Shown piece by piece: positions 54,856-63,209 of a stretch of DNA of 64,000 nt. The position numbers and the translations under genes were made by a program. Position 1 is the stretch's first letter. The number at the start of each line of letters is the position of its first letter. This DNA is from RYN-230 sp963713815 (GTDB lineage Bacteria > Actinomycetota > Actinomycetes > Streptosporangiales > Streptosporangiaceae): the NCBI GenBank assembly GCA_963713815.1, contig CAVQNH010000033.1, positions 1-64,000 on the forward strand, read 5' to 3'. Below the pieces are notes generated by a model. The model saw only the letters and a program-made list of their open reading frames with translations. It was not told the origin of the DNA and ran no database searches.

Positions 54856-55770
54856 ATGAAAGTCGCGGTGACCGGAGCGTCCGGGCTGATCGGCAGCGCG
54901 CTGACCGCCTCGCTGCGGGACAGCGGCGGCCAGGTGGTCACCCTGGTCCGCCGGACGCCCGCGTCGGCCACCGAGGTCGCCTGGGACCCGCTGGCCCCCC
55001 TCGGTGGCCTGGCGCCTGGCGCCCTCGACGGAACCGGCGCGGTCGTGCACCTGGCCGGGGCCGGGGTCGCTGACCGCCGCTGGACGGACTCCTACAAGGA
55101 GGAGATCCGGGCCAGCCGGGTGCAGGGTACCCGGGGGCTTACCGGGTTCCTGGCCGCCATGGACCAGCCGCCGGCGGTCCTGCTGTCCGGCTCCGCCATC
55201 GGCTGGTACGGCGACATCGGCGGCCGCGAGGTGGACGAGTCCGCGCCCGCGGGCGCGGGGTTTCTGGCCGGCGTGGTCAGGGACTGGGAGGCGGCCGCCG
55301 ACCCGGCCCGGCAGGCCGGGATCCGGGTGGCCACGCTGCGCAGCGGCCTCGTGCTCTCCCGTCACGGCGGGGTGCTGGCCCGGCAGCTGCCACTGTTCCG
55401 GCTCGGCCTGGGCGCCCGGCTCGGCGCGGGCACGCAGGTCATGAGCTGGGTGGCGCTGGCCGACTGGGTCCGGGCCGCGCGCTTCCTGCTGGACCAGCCG
55501 GATATCTCCGGGCCGGTCAACCTGACCGCCCCGAACCCGGAGACCAACGCCGTCTTCACCGCCGCGCTGGCGGGTGCACTGCACCGCCCGGCACTGCTGA
55601 GTGTCCCGTCCGCGGTGCTGTCGGTGGCCCTCGGCGGCGTGACCAGCGACCTGATGTCCAGCGCCCGGGTCCGGCCCCGCGTGCTCCTCGAGGCGGGGTT
55701 CGGGTTCACCTACCCGGACCTGGCCGGCGCCCTGGCCGCCGAACTGCGGATGGCCGGCTCCGCGGGGTAG
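54856..55770 (+). CDS. TIGR01777-family NAD-dependent epimerase-like protein
   Basis: A 304-residue extended short-chain dehydrogenase fold protein of the TIGR01777 group. The dinucleotide motif GASGLIGSAL is near residue 9. LSGSAIGWYGD and MSWVALADW are family marks. The physiological substrate is unknown. In many actinobacteria this gene lies between sucB and lipB-lipA; here lipB is not found and lipA is 5 kb away. ATG at 54856 is preceded by a GGGGGCAG stretch. Confidence 0.9.
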   Translation: MKVAVTGASGLIGSALTASLRDSGGQVVTLVRRTPASATEVAWDPLAPLGGLAPGALDGTGAVVHLAGAGVADRRWTDSYKEEIRASRVQGTRGLTGFLAAMDQPPAVLLSGSAIGWYGDIGGREVDESAPAGAGFLAGVVRDWEAAADPARQAGIRVATLRSGLVLSRHGGVLARQLPLFRLGLGARLGAGTQVMSWVALADWVRAARFLLDQPDISGPVNLTAPNPETNAVFTAALAGALHRPALLSVPSAVLSVALGGVTSDLMSSARVRPRVLLEAGFGFTYPDLAGALAAELRMAGSAG

Positions 55771-55882
55771 TTCCGGGGGGCCCGTGAGATGGCGGCGCGG
55801 AGATGCGGCCGGGCTCAGCCGTGATGAGCGGCATCCGGCACCGGCGGCTGCCGCTTCCGGGTCACCCGCATCCGCCCGCGCG

Positions 55883-56734
55883 TCACGCGCCGGAGAGGAA
55901 CCCGCTGAGAGTCCCGGCGAACTGGGCGGGATCATCCAGCCAGGGGAAGTGGCCGGCACCCGGCTGGACGGTGAGCGCCCACCCGGGGAAGAGCCCGGCC
56001 ACCTGGGCCAGCAGCTCCGGAGGGGACACGGCGTCCAGTTCGCCCGCGTAGACCAGTACGGGCGAGGCAAGGGTGGCGAGCGCGGCCCGGGTGGCGGGCG
56101 GGTCGAACGCCCCTTCGGCGTAGAAGCCGGCCCGGACTCCGGCGGCCTGATCGCTGACTGCCGCCCGCGCGTGGGCCCGGGCCGTGTCGTCCCACCGGCC
56201 GTAGAGGAAGGGCTGGTAGCCGAGGGTGGCCTCCAGCGATTCGTCGCCGCCGTCCGCGGCCTGTGCCGCGGCCCAGGCCGCGGCGAACCAGGGCTCCGCC
56301 GCGCGCCGGCGCATCGCGGCCTGCTGCTCCTCGTCGGTGAAGGTCAGCCCCAGCGCACGCACGCCGGGGGCGACCAGGATCAGGTGACGGATCCGCTCCG
56401 GGTGCGCCGCCGCGTAGAGCAGGGCCACGTTCCCGCCCGCGGAGTGGCCGAGCAGGTCCATCCGCTCCAGGCCCAGCCCGGCCCGCAGCGCCTCCACATC
56501 CCGGGCGATGCGGTCACAGCGGTAGGCGGCCGGGTCGGCGGGCACCTCGCTGTCCCCGGTACCCCGGATGTCCGGCAGGATCAGTTCGCGGGAGTGTCCC
56601 AGGCCACCGAGGTCACCCAGGTAGCGGGGGCTCCGGCCGGGACCCCCGGGCACGCAGACGAGCGGGGGGCCGGATCCGGCCCGGCGGTAGGCCAGCCTCG
56701 CGCCGTCGTAGGAGGTGAAGTGCACGCCGTCCAT
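55883..56734 (-). CDS. Alpha/beta hydrolase (proline iminopeptidase-like)
   Basis: A 283-residue alpha/beta hydrolase. The oxyanion region is VPGGPGRSPRYL, the elbow LGHSAGGNVALL carries the serine nucleophile, YAGELDAVSP carries the aspartate, and GAGHFPWLDDP the histidine. The GGPGxxxxY opening is typical of proline iminopeptidases and related esterases. No signal peptide is visible. It lies on the strand opposite to sucB and hisS is further along; the context gives no clear hint of substrate. Confidence 0.85.
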   Translation of the reverse strand: MDGVHFTSYDGARLAYRRAGSGPPLVCVPGGPGRSPRYLGDLGGLGHSRELILPDIRGTGDSEVPADPAAYRCDRIARDVEALRAGLGLERMDLLGHSAGGNVALLYAAAHPERIRHLILVAPGVRALGLTFTDEEQQAAMRRRAAEPWFAAAWAAAQAADGGDESLEATLGYQPFLYGRWDDTARAHARAAVSDQAAGVRAGFYAEGAFDPPATRAALATLASPVLVYAGELDAVSPPELLAQVAGLFPGWALTVQPGAGHFPWLDDPAQFAGTLSGFLSGA

Positions 56735-56793
56735 CCTCCGCCGGGCGCCGCGGCCGGGCCAGGAAATTCGCGGTCAGCAGAGGACGGGGCGGG

Positions 56794-57591
56794 TTACTCG
56801 GGGGCGCCCCGGGCGGTGAGGGCCGGGCCGGGTGACACGGCAGCCGGGCCAGGTGACACGACAGCCGGGCCAGGTGACACGACAGCCGGGCCGGGTGACA
56901 CGGCAGCCGGGCCGGGTGACACGGCGGCCAGGCTAGGGCCTCCCGGCGGCACCGGCGGGCACGGCTCGGCCGGGATGAGGGTGCGGAAGCCGCGCGATTC
57001 CAGCCCGTACAGCGGGATCTTCCACAGCGGCGGGACCCGTCCGGTCCGGGCCGCTGCCCGGACGTTGAGCCGCATCAGGCGGCGGGCGCCGATGAGGGCC
57101 AGTGCGGCCAGCGGCAGCTCCACGCAGAGCGCCATCAGCAGGCTGACCAGGAAATCGCTGGTGCGCAGGTCCAGGGTGACGTCGAACCACGCATCGCAGC
57201 ACAGCAGGGTGGCGAGCACCACCAGGCAGGCGATCACCAGCTGGCGGTGCCGCCAGCCGGCCCAGGCGGTGACCGCGAACGTGACCAGCAGCCCGGCGTC
57301 GAATCCGACCCAGGCGCCCCGCCAGCCGCCCGAACGGTAGTACCGGGGCAGCGTGACCGCGAGCACCCCGATCCAGGCGGCCAGGACGAGGCAGCAGCCG
57401 ATGATGGAGACGAGCGCGAAGACCCGGGTGCGCGGGCTCCCGGCCAGCTCTGACTCCGTGCGCTGGCCGGGCTCGTCGGGCGCACCGGGGCCGGCCTGCT
57501 CAGCAGGAGTAGCGTCCACGGCCGCGAGGGCGCAGGCGAGTTCGGCTCGCTCGGCCGGGCTCATCTGGCGAAGCTCGTCCACACTTATCAC
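56794..57591 (-). CDS. Membrane protein with a VSPGPA repeat tail
   Basis: A 265-residue protein not assigned to a named family. The N-terminus resembles a short helical hairpin (SVDELRQMSPAERAELACAL). Four membrane segments follow between about residues 55 and 170, in two pairs. The C-terminus, after KIPLYGLESRGFRTLIP, consists of five copies of the unit VSPGPA, encoded by perfect 21-bp repeats. The tail is probably cytoplasmic and disordered. It ends 60 bases from the start of the hydrolase. Confidence 0.7.
   Translation of the reverse strand: MISVDELRQMSPAERAELACALAAVDATPAEQAGPGAPDEPGQRTESELAGSPRTRVFALVSIIGCCLVLAAWIGVLAVTLPRYYRSGGWRGAWVGFDAGLLVTFAVTAWAGWRHRQLVIACLVVLATLLCCDAWFDVTLDLRTSDFLVSLLMALCVELPLAALALIGARRLMRLNVRAAARTGRVPPLWKIPLYGLESRGFRTLIPAEPCPPVPPGGPSLAAVSPGPAAVSPGPAVVSPGPAVVSPGPAAVSPGPALTARGAPE
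56822..56926 (-). repeat. Five 21-bp tandem repeats in the membrane protein gene
   Basis: Five 21-bp units, two identical pairs and one variant, encode the (A/V)VSPGPA repeat. They differ from each other at no more than three positions and suggest recent slippage. Confidence 0.88.
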
Positions 57592-57763
57592 GCGAAGTAC
57601 CTCCCTAGCCGCTAACTACCCCGGGGGCCGCGTTACTTCCCACTCCGGCCCCTGTGGTTTTGCTGGGAGTTCACCGGGGGCTGGCGGGCAGAGCGGTACG
57701 CGGGCCGTGGACGTCGCGGCTGCGGTGGGAGATTGGGCGGGCTGACCGCGTCCTGCGGCGGCC

Positions 57764-59164
57764 CTAGCCTGCGGAGTCCTGGGCCGGGGTGTCCCGGGCC
57801 GCGGTGTCCCGGGGCGCGGAGTCCTGGGCCGCGGCGTCGTGGTCGCTGGCCGCCGTGGCCTGCTCGGCCAGGTACCCGGACAGCTCGCTGACCGGAACGG
57901 CCGCCTGCGCGCCGCTGTCCATGTCCCGCACGGTGACCAGGCCCGCTTCTTCCTCCTGGCGGCCGTAGATCAGCGCCCAGCGCGCGCCCTGGTCACTGGC
58001 CCACTTGAGCTGGCGGCCGAGCTTCCCGGACGAGCCCAGGTACACGCTGGAACGCAGGCCTGCCCGGCGCGCGTCCGCGGCGAAGGCGAACCCGCGGGGC
58101 GCGAACTCCTCCCCCAGGATGGTGACGGCCACGTCCAGCCGCCCGGCGCGGCCCGCGCGGGCGCCGTCGGGCAGCAGCAGCAAGATCCGCTCGATGCCCA
58201 GCGAGCCGCCGGTGCCCGGCACGTCGGGGCCGCCCAGCTGCTCGATCAGGTGGTCGTAGCGGCCGCCGGAGGAGATGGACCCGGGCACCCCGTCCGCCAC
58301 GACTTCCCAGATCGGGCCGGTGTAGTAGCTCAGCCCGCGGACCATGCGCGGGGTGAACTCGATGCGGTCAGCCGGGATCTGGGCCCGCACCAGCGACAGC
58401 ACGTCGTCCACCTCATCGAGCCCGGACGCGCCCTCCTCGCTCGGCTTGAGCGCGGCCCGGATCCGGGCGTCCGCGTCGGGGGCGGTCATGGCGGAGACCA
58501 GGTCTTCCGCGGTGCCGCTGGCCAGGCCCCGCCCGGTCAGCTCGGCGGCCACCTCCGCGGGAGACAGCTTGTCCAGCTTGTCCAGCGTGATGAGCACGCT
58601 CGGCCCCAGCTCGCCGGGCACGCCGAACGCGTCCAGCAGGCCGGCCAGCACGTGCCGGGAGTTGAGCAGGAACCGGAAGTCCGGGACTCCCAGCTCGGCG
58701 AGCGTGTCGTGCACCGCGCAGATCACCTCCGCGTCGGCCAGCACCGAGGTCGTGCCCAGGGTGTCCAGGTCGCATTGCACGAACTCGCGGAAGCGGCCCC
58801 GCCCGGGCCGGTCCGCCCGCCACACCGGGCCCATCGCGTAACGCTTGTACGGCGTGGGCAGCTGGCTCCCGTAGGCGGAGGCGACCCTGGCCAGCGGAAC
58901 CGTCATGTCGTAACGCAACGCCAGGTCCGCCTCGCCGGACGCCTCGTGCTCGCCGCGCCGGAGGATCTTGAAGATGAGCTTGTCGCCCTCTTCCCCGTAC
59001 TTGCCCAGCAGCACGTCGAGACGCTCGAACGCCGGGGTCTGCAGCGGCTCGAACCCGTACCGCGAGAACACCGAGCGGATCACCGCGAAGGCGCGCTCCC
59101 GCTTCTCCACCTCGGCGGCCAGGAAATCACGTGTCCCCGACGGGGGATCGAACTGGGTTGGCAT
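57764..59164 (-). CDS. hisS: Histidyl-tRNA synthetase
   Basis: A 466-residue class II synthetase that charges tRNA-His. Motif 2 is in RADRPGRGRFREFVQCD, the HisA signature in GLSYYTGPIWEV and motif 3 near GGSLGIERIL. GGRYD is also present. The anticodon-binding domain covers about residues 330-430. The last 25 residues are a tandem repeat of the type QDSAP/RDTAA, encoded by five 15-bp units at 57773-57847, an unusual tail. ATG at 59164 follows GGGGAG. A regulatory paralogue (HisZ) is unlikely because the catalytic motifs are intact. Confidence 0.92.
   Translation of the reverse strand: MPTQFDPPSGTRDFLAAEVEKRERAFAVIRSVFSRYGFEPLQTPAFERLDVLLGKYGEEGDKLIFKILRRGEHEASGEADLALRYDMTVPLARVASAYGSQLPTPYKRYAMGPVWRADRPGRGRFREFVQCDLDTLGTTSVLADAEVICAVHDTLAELGVPDFRFLLNSRHVLAGLLDAFGVPGELGPSVLITLDKLDKLSPAEVAAELTGRGLASGTAEDLVSAMTAPDADARIRAALKPSEEGASGLDEVDDVLSLVRAQIPADRIEFTPRMVRGLSYYTGPIWEVVADGVPGSISSGGRYDHLIEQLGGPDVPGTGGSLGIERILLLLPDGARAGRAGRLDVAVTILGEEFAPRGFAFAADARRAGLRSSVYLGSSGKLGRQLKWASDQGARWALIYGRQEEEAGLVTVRDMDSGAQAAVPVSELSGYLAEQATAASDHDAAAQDSAPRDTAARDTPAQDSAG
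57773..57847 (-). repeat. 15-bp tandem repeats at the 3' end of hisS
   Basis: Five consecutive 15-bp units, alternating between GGAGTCCTGGGCCG and GGTGTCCCGGGCCG types, encode the D(S/T)A-rich tail of the synthetase. Confidence 0.8.
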
Positions 59165-59368
59165 GGGTCCATGCTCCCCGACGAGAGCACCCCGCGTCAC
59201 ATCGATATCCGGGAGCCGGCCCCGCGCCGCCCCCCGGCGGCCGGGACTGGCGCGTTAAATGTCCAGGCCACCGGGCCTGCCCTGGTAGTCTGGACGCCGT
59301 GTACTAGGACCAGCGGCCCCCGCTATCAGCGCCCCGAGCCGTAGCTGCCCTCGTCCTAGGAGTCTTCT

Positions 59369-60751
59369 GTGTCCCTCCCGCAGGTCGCTGACGCGACCGC
59401 GTCCTCTGCTGAGCTGACCCCGCCATCCGTGGCCGGGGCTGGTCCGGCTGTGGCCGGGCCTGCCCTGGCCGGGGCTGATCCAGCCAGGCCCGTTATGGCG
59501 GAGACGCAGACGCCGGGCCAGCCGGGCCGGGCCACCCCACGCCACGCGCTGAGCCTCGCGATCGTCCTGCAGGTCCTGATCTCAGCCGGGGACGGGCTGG
59601 CCATGGTCGCCCTGGCCAGCCGGGTGTACCAGACGTCGCACGCCTCGTGGGCGGTGGCAGCGGTCTTCCTCGCGGTGACGGTGCCGATCACGGCCCTGGC
59701 CCCCGTGGCGGGCATGGTGCTCGACCGCCTGTCGCCCCGGCCTGTCCTGGTGGCGGCGGCCGCCGCGGAGACAGCGGTGGCCCTGCTGCTGACCCGGCTC
59801 ACCGGCACCGGGGCCATCCTCTGGCTCTCCCTCGGCTTCGGCGTCTGCGCGGCCCTGCTGCAGCCGGGCCTGAGCACCATCGTCCCGCAGCTGGCGGGCC
59901 GGGCCGGGGTGACCCGGGCCAACGGTTACCTGCAGGCCGCGACGTGGGGCGGGTTCACCGTGGGCCCGCTGCTGGCCGGGGTCCTCACCGCGGCCGGCGG
60001 CACCGGCCTGGCGCTGGGCGCGGTCGCCGCGGTGTACGGCCTGGGCGCGATCGGCCTGCGCCTGCTCCCACTGGCGGCCGGTCCCGCGGGCCTGGCCGGC
60101 GGGGCGGCGCCCGCGGATACCCCGGGCGAGTCGGTTGGCCGGCAGCTCAGCGCCGGGCTGCGCTTCCTGCGCGCCGACCGCGAGGCCGGGCTGCTCGTGC
60201 TCGTGGTCGCGGTGATGGTGGCCTTCGGCAACATGGCCAGCGTGGCCGAGGTGGCCTTCGCCGAGGGAGTACTCAAGGCGGGCGCCTCCGGATACTCGGT
60301 GCTGGTTGCCGCCTGGACCGCGGGCATGCTCGGTGGCACGCTGCTGGGCGGCCTCGTGCGCCGCCGCGGCCTGGCCGTGGCCACCCTGGCCGGCACGGTC
60401 ATCGCGGGCACCGGGGTCGCGCTGGCCGGCGGTGCCGTCACGCTCTGGCAGGCCGCGGCCTGCTACGGGATCGGCGGCCTGGCCAACGGCGTCGAGGTCG
60501 TGGCGACCCGCAGTTTCCTCAACCACCGCGTTCCCGGGGCCATCTCGGGGCGGGTCTTCGCCCTGTACTCCGGCGTGCTGTTCGGCGCGGCGTCGGTGGG
60601 CATGGCCGCGGCCGGCGGCCTGCTGGCCCCGCTCAACCCCCGCGTGGTCCTGGTCATCGCGGGCACCGGCGGGATCGTGGCCGGCGCCCTGGGCTGGGCC
60701 CGCTACGCCCGGCTGCGGCGCGCGGGCGCGTCCGCCCGGGACGTACGCTGA
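59369..60751 (+). CDS. MFS transporter
   Basis: A 460-residue major facilitator with about twelve membrane segments. The loop-2/3 motif is GMVLDRLSPRPVLV, corresponding to the usual GxLaDrxGrr. A cytoplasmic central loop is around residue 250. The first 50 residues are Ala/Pro-rich and may be a disordered tail; an ATG near 59494 is an alternative start. Related proteins export drugs or metabolites. The lipA start lies four bases after its stop, so lipA is in the same operon. The arms CTAGGAC (59305) and GTCCTAG (59353) flank the leader. Confidence 0.85.
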   Translation: MSLPQVADATASSAELTPPSVAGAGPAVAGPALAGADPARPVMAETQTPGQPGRATPRHALSLAIVLQVLISAGDGLAMVALASRVYQTSHASWAVAAVFLAVTVPITALAPVAGMVLDRLSPRPVLVAAAAAETAVALLLTRLTGTGAILWLSLGFGVCAALLQPGLSTIVPQLAGRAGVTRANGYLQAATWGGFTVGPLLAGVLTAAGGTGLALGAVAAVYGLGAIGLRLLPLAAGPAGLAGGAAPADTPGESVGRQLSAGLRFLRADREAGLLVLVVAVMVAFGNMASVAEVAFAEGVLKAGASGYSVLVAAWTAGMLGGTLLGGLVRRRGLAVATLAGTVIAGTGVALAGGAVTLWQAAACYGIGGLANGVEVVATRSFLNHRVPGAISGRVFALYSGVLFGAASVGMAAAGGLLAPLNPRVVLVIAGTGGIVAGALGWARYARLRRAGASARDVR

Positions 60752-60755
60752 GAGA

Positions 60756-61715
60756 GTGGTACTCGCACCCGAAGGACGCAGGCTGCTTCGCCTGGAAGCA
60801 CGCAACAGCCAGACCCCCATCGAGAGAAAGCCGCCGTGGATCAAGACCCGGCTGCGCACCGGCCCCGAATACACGGCGCTGAAAGACCTGGTCAGCCGGG
60901 AGGGCCTGCACACGGTCTGCCAGGAAGCCGGCTGCCCCAACATCTTCGAGTGCTGGGAAGACCGTGAGGCCACCTTCCTGATCGGTGGCGACCAGTGCAC
61001 CAGGCGCTGCGACTTCTGCCAGATCGCCACGGGCAAGCCGCAGCCGCTGGACACGGACGAGCCGCGCCGGGTCGCCGAGTCGGTGGCCACGATGGGGCTG
61101 CGCTACGCGACCGTGACCGGGGTGGCCCGCGACGACCTGCCGGACGGCGGCGCGTGGCTGTACGCGCAGACCGCCCGCGAGATCCACGCGGCAGTGCCCG
61201 GCTGCGGGGTGGAACTGCTGATCCCGGACTTCAACGCGGCCAGCGACCGGCTGGCCGAGGTGTTCGGGGCCCGGCCCGAAGTACTGGCGCACAACATCGA
61301 GACCGTGCCCCGGATCTTCAAGCGGATCAGGCCCGGCTTCCGCTACGAGCGGTCGCTGGAGGTCATCACCCTGGCCCGGGAGGCCGGGCTGGTGACCAAG
61401 TCCAACCTGATCCTGGGCCTGGGCGAGGAGCCGCACGAGATCACCGGGGCGCTGGCCGACCTGCGGGCGGCCGGCTGCGAACTGATCACGATCACCCAGT
61501 ACCTGCGGCCGTCGCAGCTGCACCACCCGGTGGAGCGCTGGGTGCCCCCGGAGGAGTTCGAGCGGCTCGGCACCGAGGCCAGCGAGATGGGATTCTCCGG
61601 GGTCATGTCCGGCCCGCTGGTCCGGTCGTCCTACCGCGCGGGGCGCCTGTACCGGGAGGCGATGACCCGCCGGGCCCGCTCAGCGGACACCGCAGTTTCC
61701 CCCCAGGCCCGCTGA
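60756..61715 (+). CDS. lipA: Lipoyl synthase
   Basis: A 319-residue radical-SAM enzyme that inserts two sulfurs into protein-bound octanoate. The auxiliary cluster ligands are Cys55, Cys60 and Cys66. The radical-SAM cluster ligands are Cys81, Cys85 and Cys88 in CTRRCDFC. The C-terminal serine ligand lies in RSSYRAG. It makes the lipoyl group used by the sucB product in this window. GTG at 60756 follows GAGAG. The octanoyl transferase lipB, often adjacent, is not seen. Confidence 0.97.
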   Translation: MVLAPEGRRLLRLEARNSQTPIERKPPWIKTRLRTGPEYTALKDLVSREGLHTVCQEAGCPNIFECWEDREATFLIGGDQCTRRCDFCQIATGKPQPLDTDEPRRVAESVATMGLRYATVTGVARDDLPDGGAWLYAQTAREIHAAVPGCGVELLIPDFNAASDRLAEVFGARPEVLAHNIETVPRIFKRIRPGFRYERSLEVITLAREAGLVTKSNLILGLGEEPHEITGALADLRAAGCELITITQYLRPSQLHHPVERWVPPEEFERLGTEASEMGFSGVMSGPLVRSSYRAGRLYREAMTRRARSADTAVSPQAR

Positions 61716-61732
61716 CTCGTATCCTCCCTTCC

Positions 61733-62440
61733 ATGGCGAACAGCACGGCGAACCGGAAAGACGGCGCGGATGGGGTCCCCGCAGGCCGCATCAAGCAGAT
61801 CCGCATGGTCGCGGGGATAGTCCGCGAACAGAACCCCAGGGCGCTCCCGCTCATCGCGCTGACCGCGGTGGGGATCATCGCCGTCTTCGTGATCGTCGGG
61901 CTGCTCACCGGCCTGGGCGGCGTGCTGATCCCGATCGGCGTGGTCGCGGGGCTGGCCGCCGCGATGCTGCTGTTCGGGCGGTTCGCCCAGTCGGCGCAGT
62001 ACTCCGTGGTCGAGGGGCAGCCCGGCGCGGCCGCGGCGATCCTGCAGAGCATGCGCGGCGGCTGGACCGTCACCCCGGCCGTGTCGGCCAACCGGAACAT
62101 GGACGTGGTGCACCGGGCCGTCGGCAAGCCCGGGGTCGTGCTGGTCGGCGAGGGCTCGCCGAACAGGCTGCCCAGCCTGCTCGCGGCCGAGAAGAAGCGG
62201 ATCTCCCGGGTGGCCCACGAGACGCCGATCTACGACTTCCAGGTCGGCAGCGAAGAGGGCCAGGTGCCGATCCGCAAGCTGCAGCGGAAGATCATGCGGC
62301 TGCCCCGCAACCTGAAGGGCGCCGACGTGACCGAGCTGAACTACCGGCTCAAGGCCCTGCCCCAGTCGCTCCAGGCACCCAAGGGCCCGATGCCGAAGTC
62401 GGGGCGGATGCCCCGGCCGCCCCGGCCGCGCACCCGCTAG
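61733..62440 (+). CDS. DUF4191 membrane protein
   Basis: A 235-residue actinobacterial DUF4191 protein. Two membrane segments lie close together at about residues 43-82 (ALTAVGIIAVFVIVGLL and IPIGVVAGLAAAMLLFG). The rest is cytoplasmic, with NMDVVHRAVGKPGVVLVGEG and a very basic end. Function is unknown, but it is nearly always encoded next to lipA or between lipA and glnA, as here. ATG at 61733 lies 17 bases after the lipA stop. Confidence 0.88.
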   Translation: MANSTANRKDGADGVPAGRIKQIRMVAGIVREQNPRALPLIALTAVGIIAVFVIVGLLTGLGGVLIPIGVVAGLAAAMLLFGRFAQSAQYSVVEGQPGAAAAILQSMRGGWTVTPAVSANRNMDVVHRAVGKPGVVLVGEGSPNRLPSLLAAEKKRISRVAHETPIYDFQVGSEEGQVPIRKLQRKIMRLPRNLKGADVTELNYRLKALPQSLQAPKGPMPKSGRMPRPPRPRTR

Positions 62441-62480
62441 CCGCAGCCGCCGGGCGGGGGCCGGTCCGCCCGGCCAGGCG

Positions 62481-62915
62481 CTAGGCGCGGATCACGATCG
62501 TGTTGGCGGCCCGGTCGTGCAGCCCGCGGAGGTCACGGTCGGTGACCAGTGGCGGGATAACGGTGATCAGCAGCAGCGTGCGGACCAGCGACCAGAGGAA
62601 ACCCACCGGCCTGCCGTCCAGCCGGGCCACCCGCAGGCCCAGCAGCCGCTTACCCAGGGTGAACCCGGTCAGCGCCTCCAGCACGAAGACCTCGACGGCG
62701 AAGACCGCCAGCGTCCAGCCCCCCGAGTGGAAGACCACCAGCGCCACGACCAGGCTCGCCAGCCAGTCGATGAGCAGGGCGAGCACCCGGCGTCCCATGC
62801 CCGCGACCGACCGGGGGCCGTGCTCGGGAAGGCCGAACTGCTCACCCGGGTACTTCTCCGGGCCTGCGGGGCTGCGGGTCGGCAGCAGGGCCCCGGCCCA
62901 GCGTCGTTCCGTCAC
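62481..62915 (-). CDS. RDD-family membrane protein
   Basis: A 144-residue RDD-domain protein. Segments are RRVLALLIDWLASLVVALVVF, then a second and third membrane segment, LTGFTLGKRLLGLRV between them, and a final DRAANTIVIRA. The RDD arginine-aspartate pair is modified here to ALLIDW and DRDL. Such proteins are small transporters or membrane adaptors of unclear role. The gene is convergent with DUF4191 and divergent from glnA. GTG at 62915; the longer open frame upstream is antisense to glnA. Confidence 0.85.
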   Translation of the reverse strand: MTERRWAGALLPTRSPAGPEKYPGEQFGLPEHGPRSVAGMGRRVLALLIDWLASLVVALVVFHSGGWTLAVFAVEVFVLEALTGFTLGKRLLGLRVARLDGRPVGFLWSLVRTLLLITVIPPLVTDRDLRGLHDRAANTIVIRA

Positions 62916-63016
62916 CCTGTAACCGTACTCTCGCCCAGGCCAGCGGCGGCCCGTAGCCTCGGCCGGCGGGCTCGCCGGGACTTTCCGCTGCCCACGCGGG
63001 TCACGCAGGGTAAGGC

Positions 63017-63032
63017 GTAACACGTGTGAAAC
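63017..63032 (+). promoter_or_regulatory. GlnR box upstream of glnA
   Basis: GTAAC, six bases, GAAAC exactly matches the known actinobacterial GlnR half-site arrangement gTnAc-n6-GaAAc. It lies 178 bases before the glnA start, in the glnA-RDD gap. It indicates nitrogen-dependent activation of glnA. Confidence 0.8.
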
Positions 63033-63209
63033 ACTAGAGACACGGCCGGGAAATCGCCGGGAACTAACGTCCGATACGTTCCGGCCGCAGGCAGACCCCC
63101 CATGCGGCGAGCTCTGCGTGGCCGCCCTCCCGCGGCCTTCATCCGCGGCAGCCCCAGGGAGGCAATACGTGCCAGCTAACGCGGTGCCAGCTCCGTTCAG
63201 GGAGGGTTG

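Noticed and set aside
57764..59164. Regulatory HisZ instead of HisS
   Set aside because: Class II motifs and the histidine-binding signature are intact, an anticodon-binding domain is present, and no his operon is adjacent.
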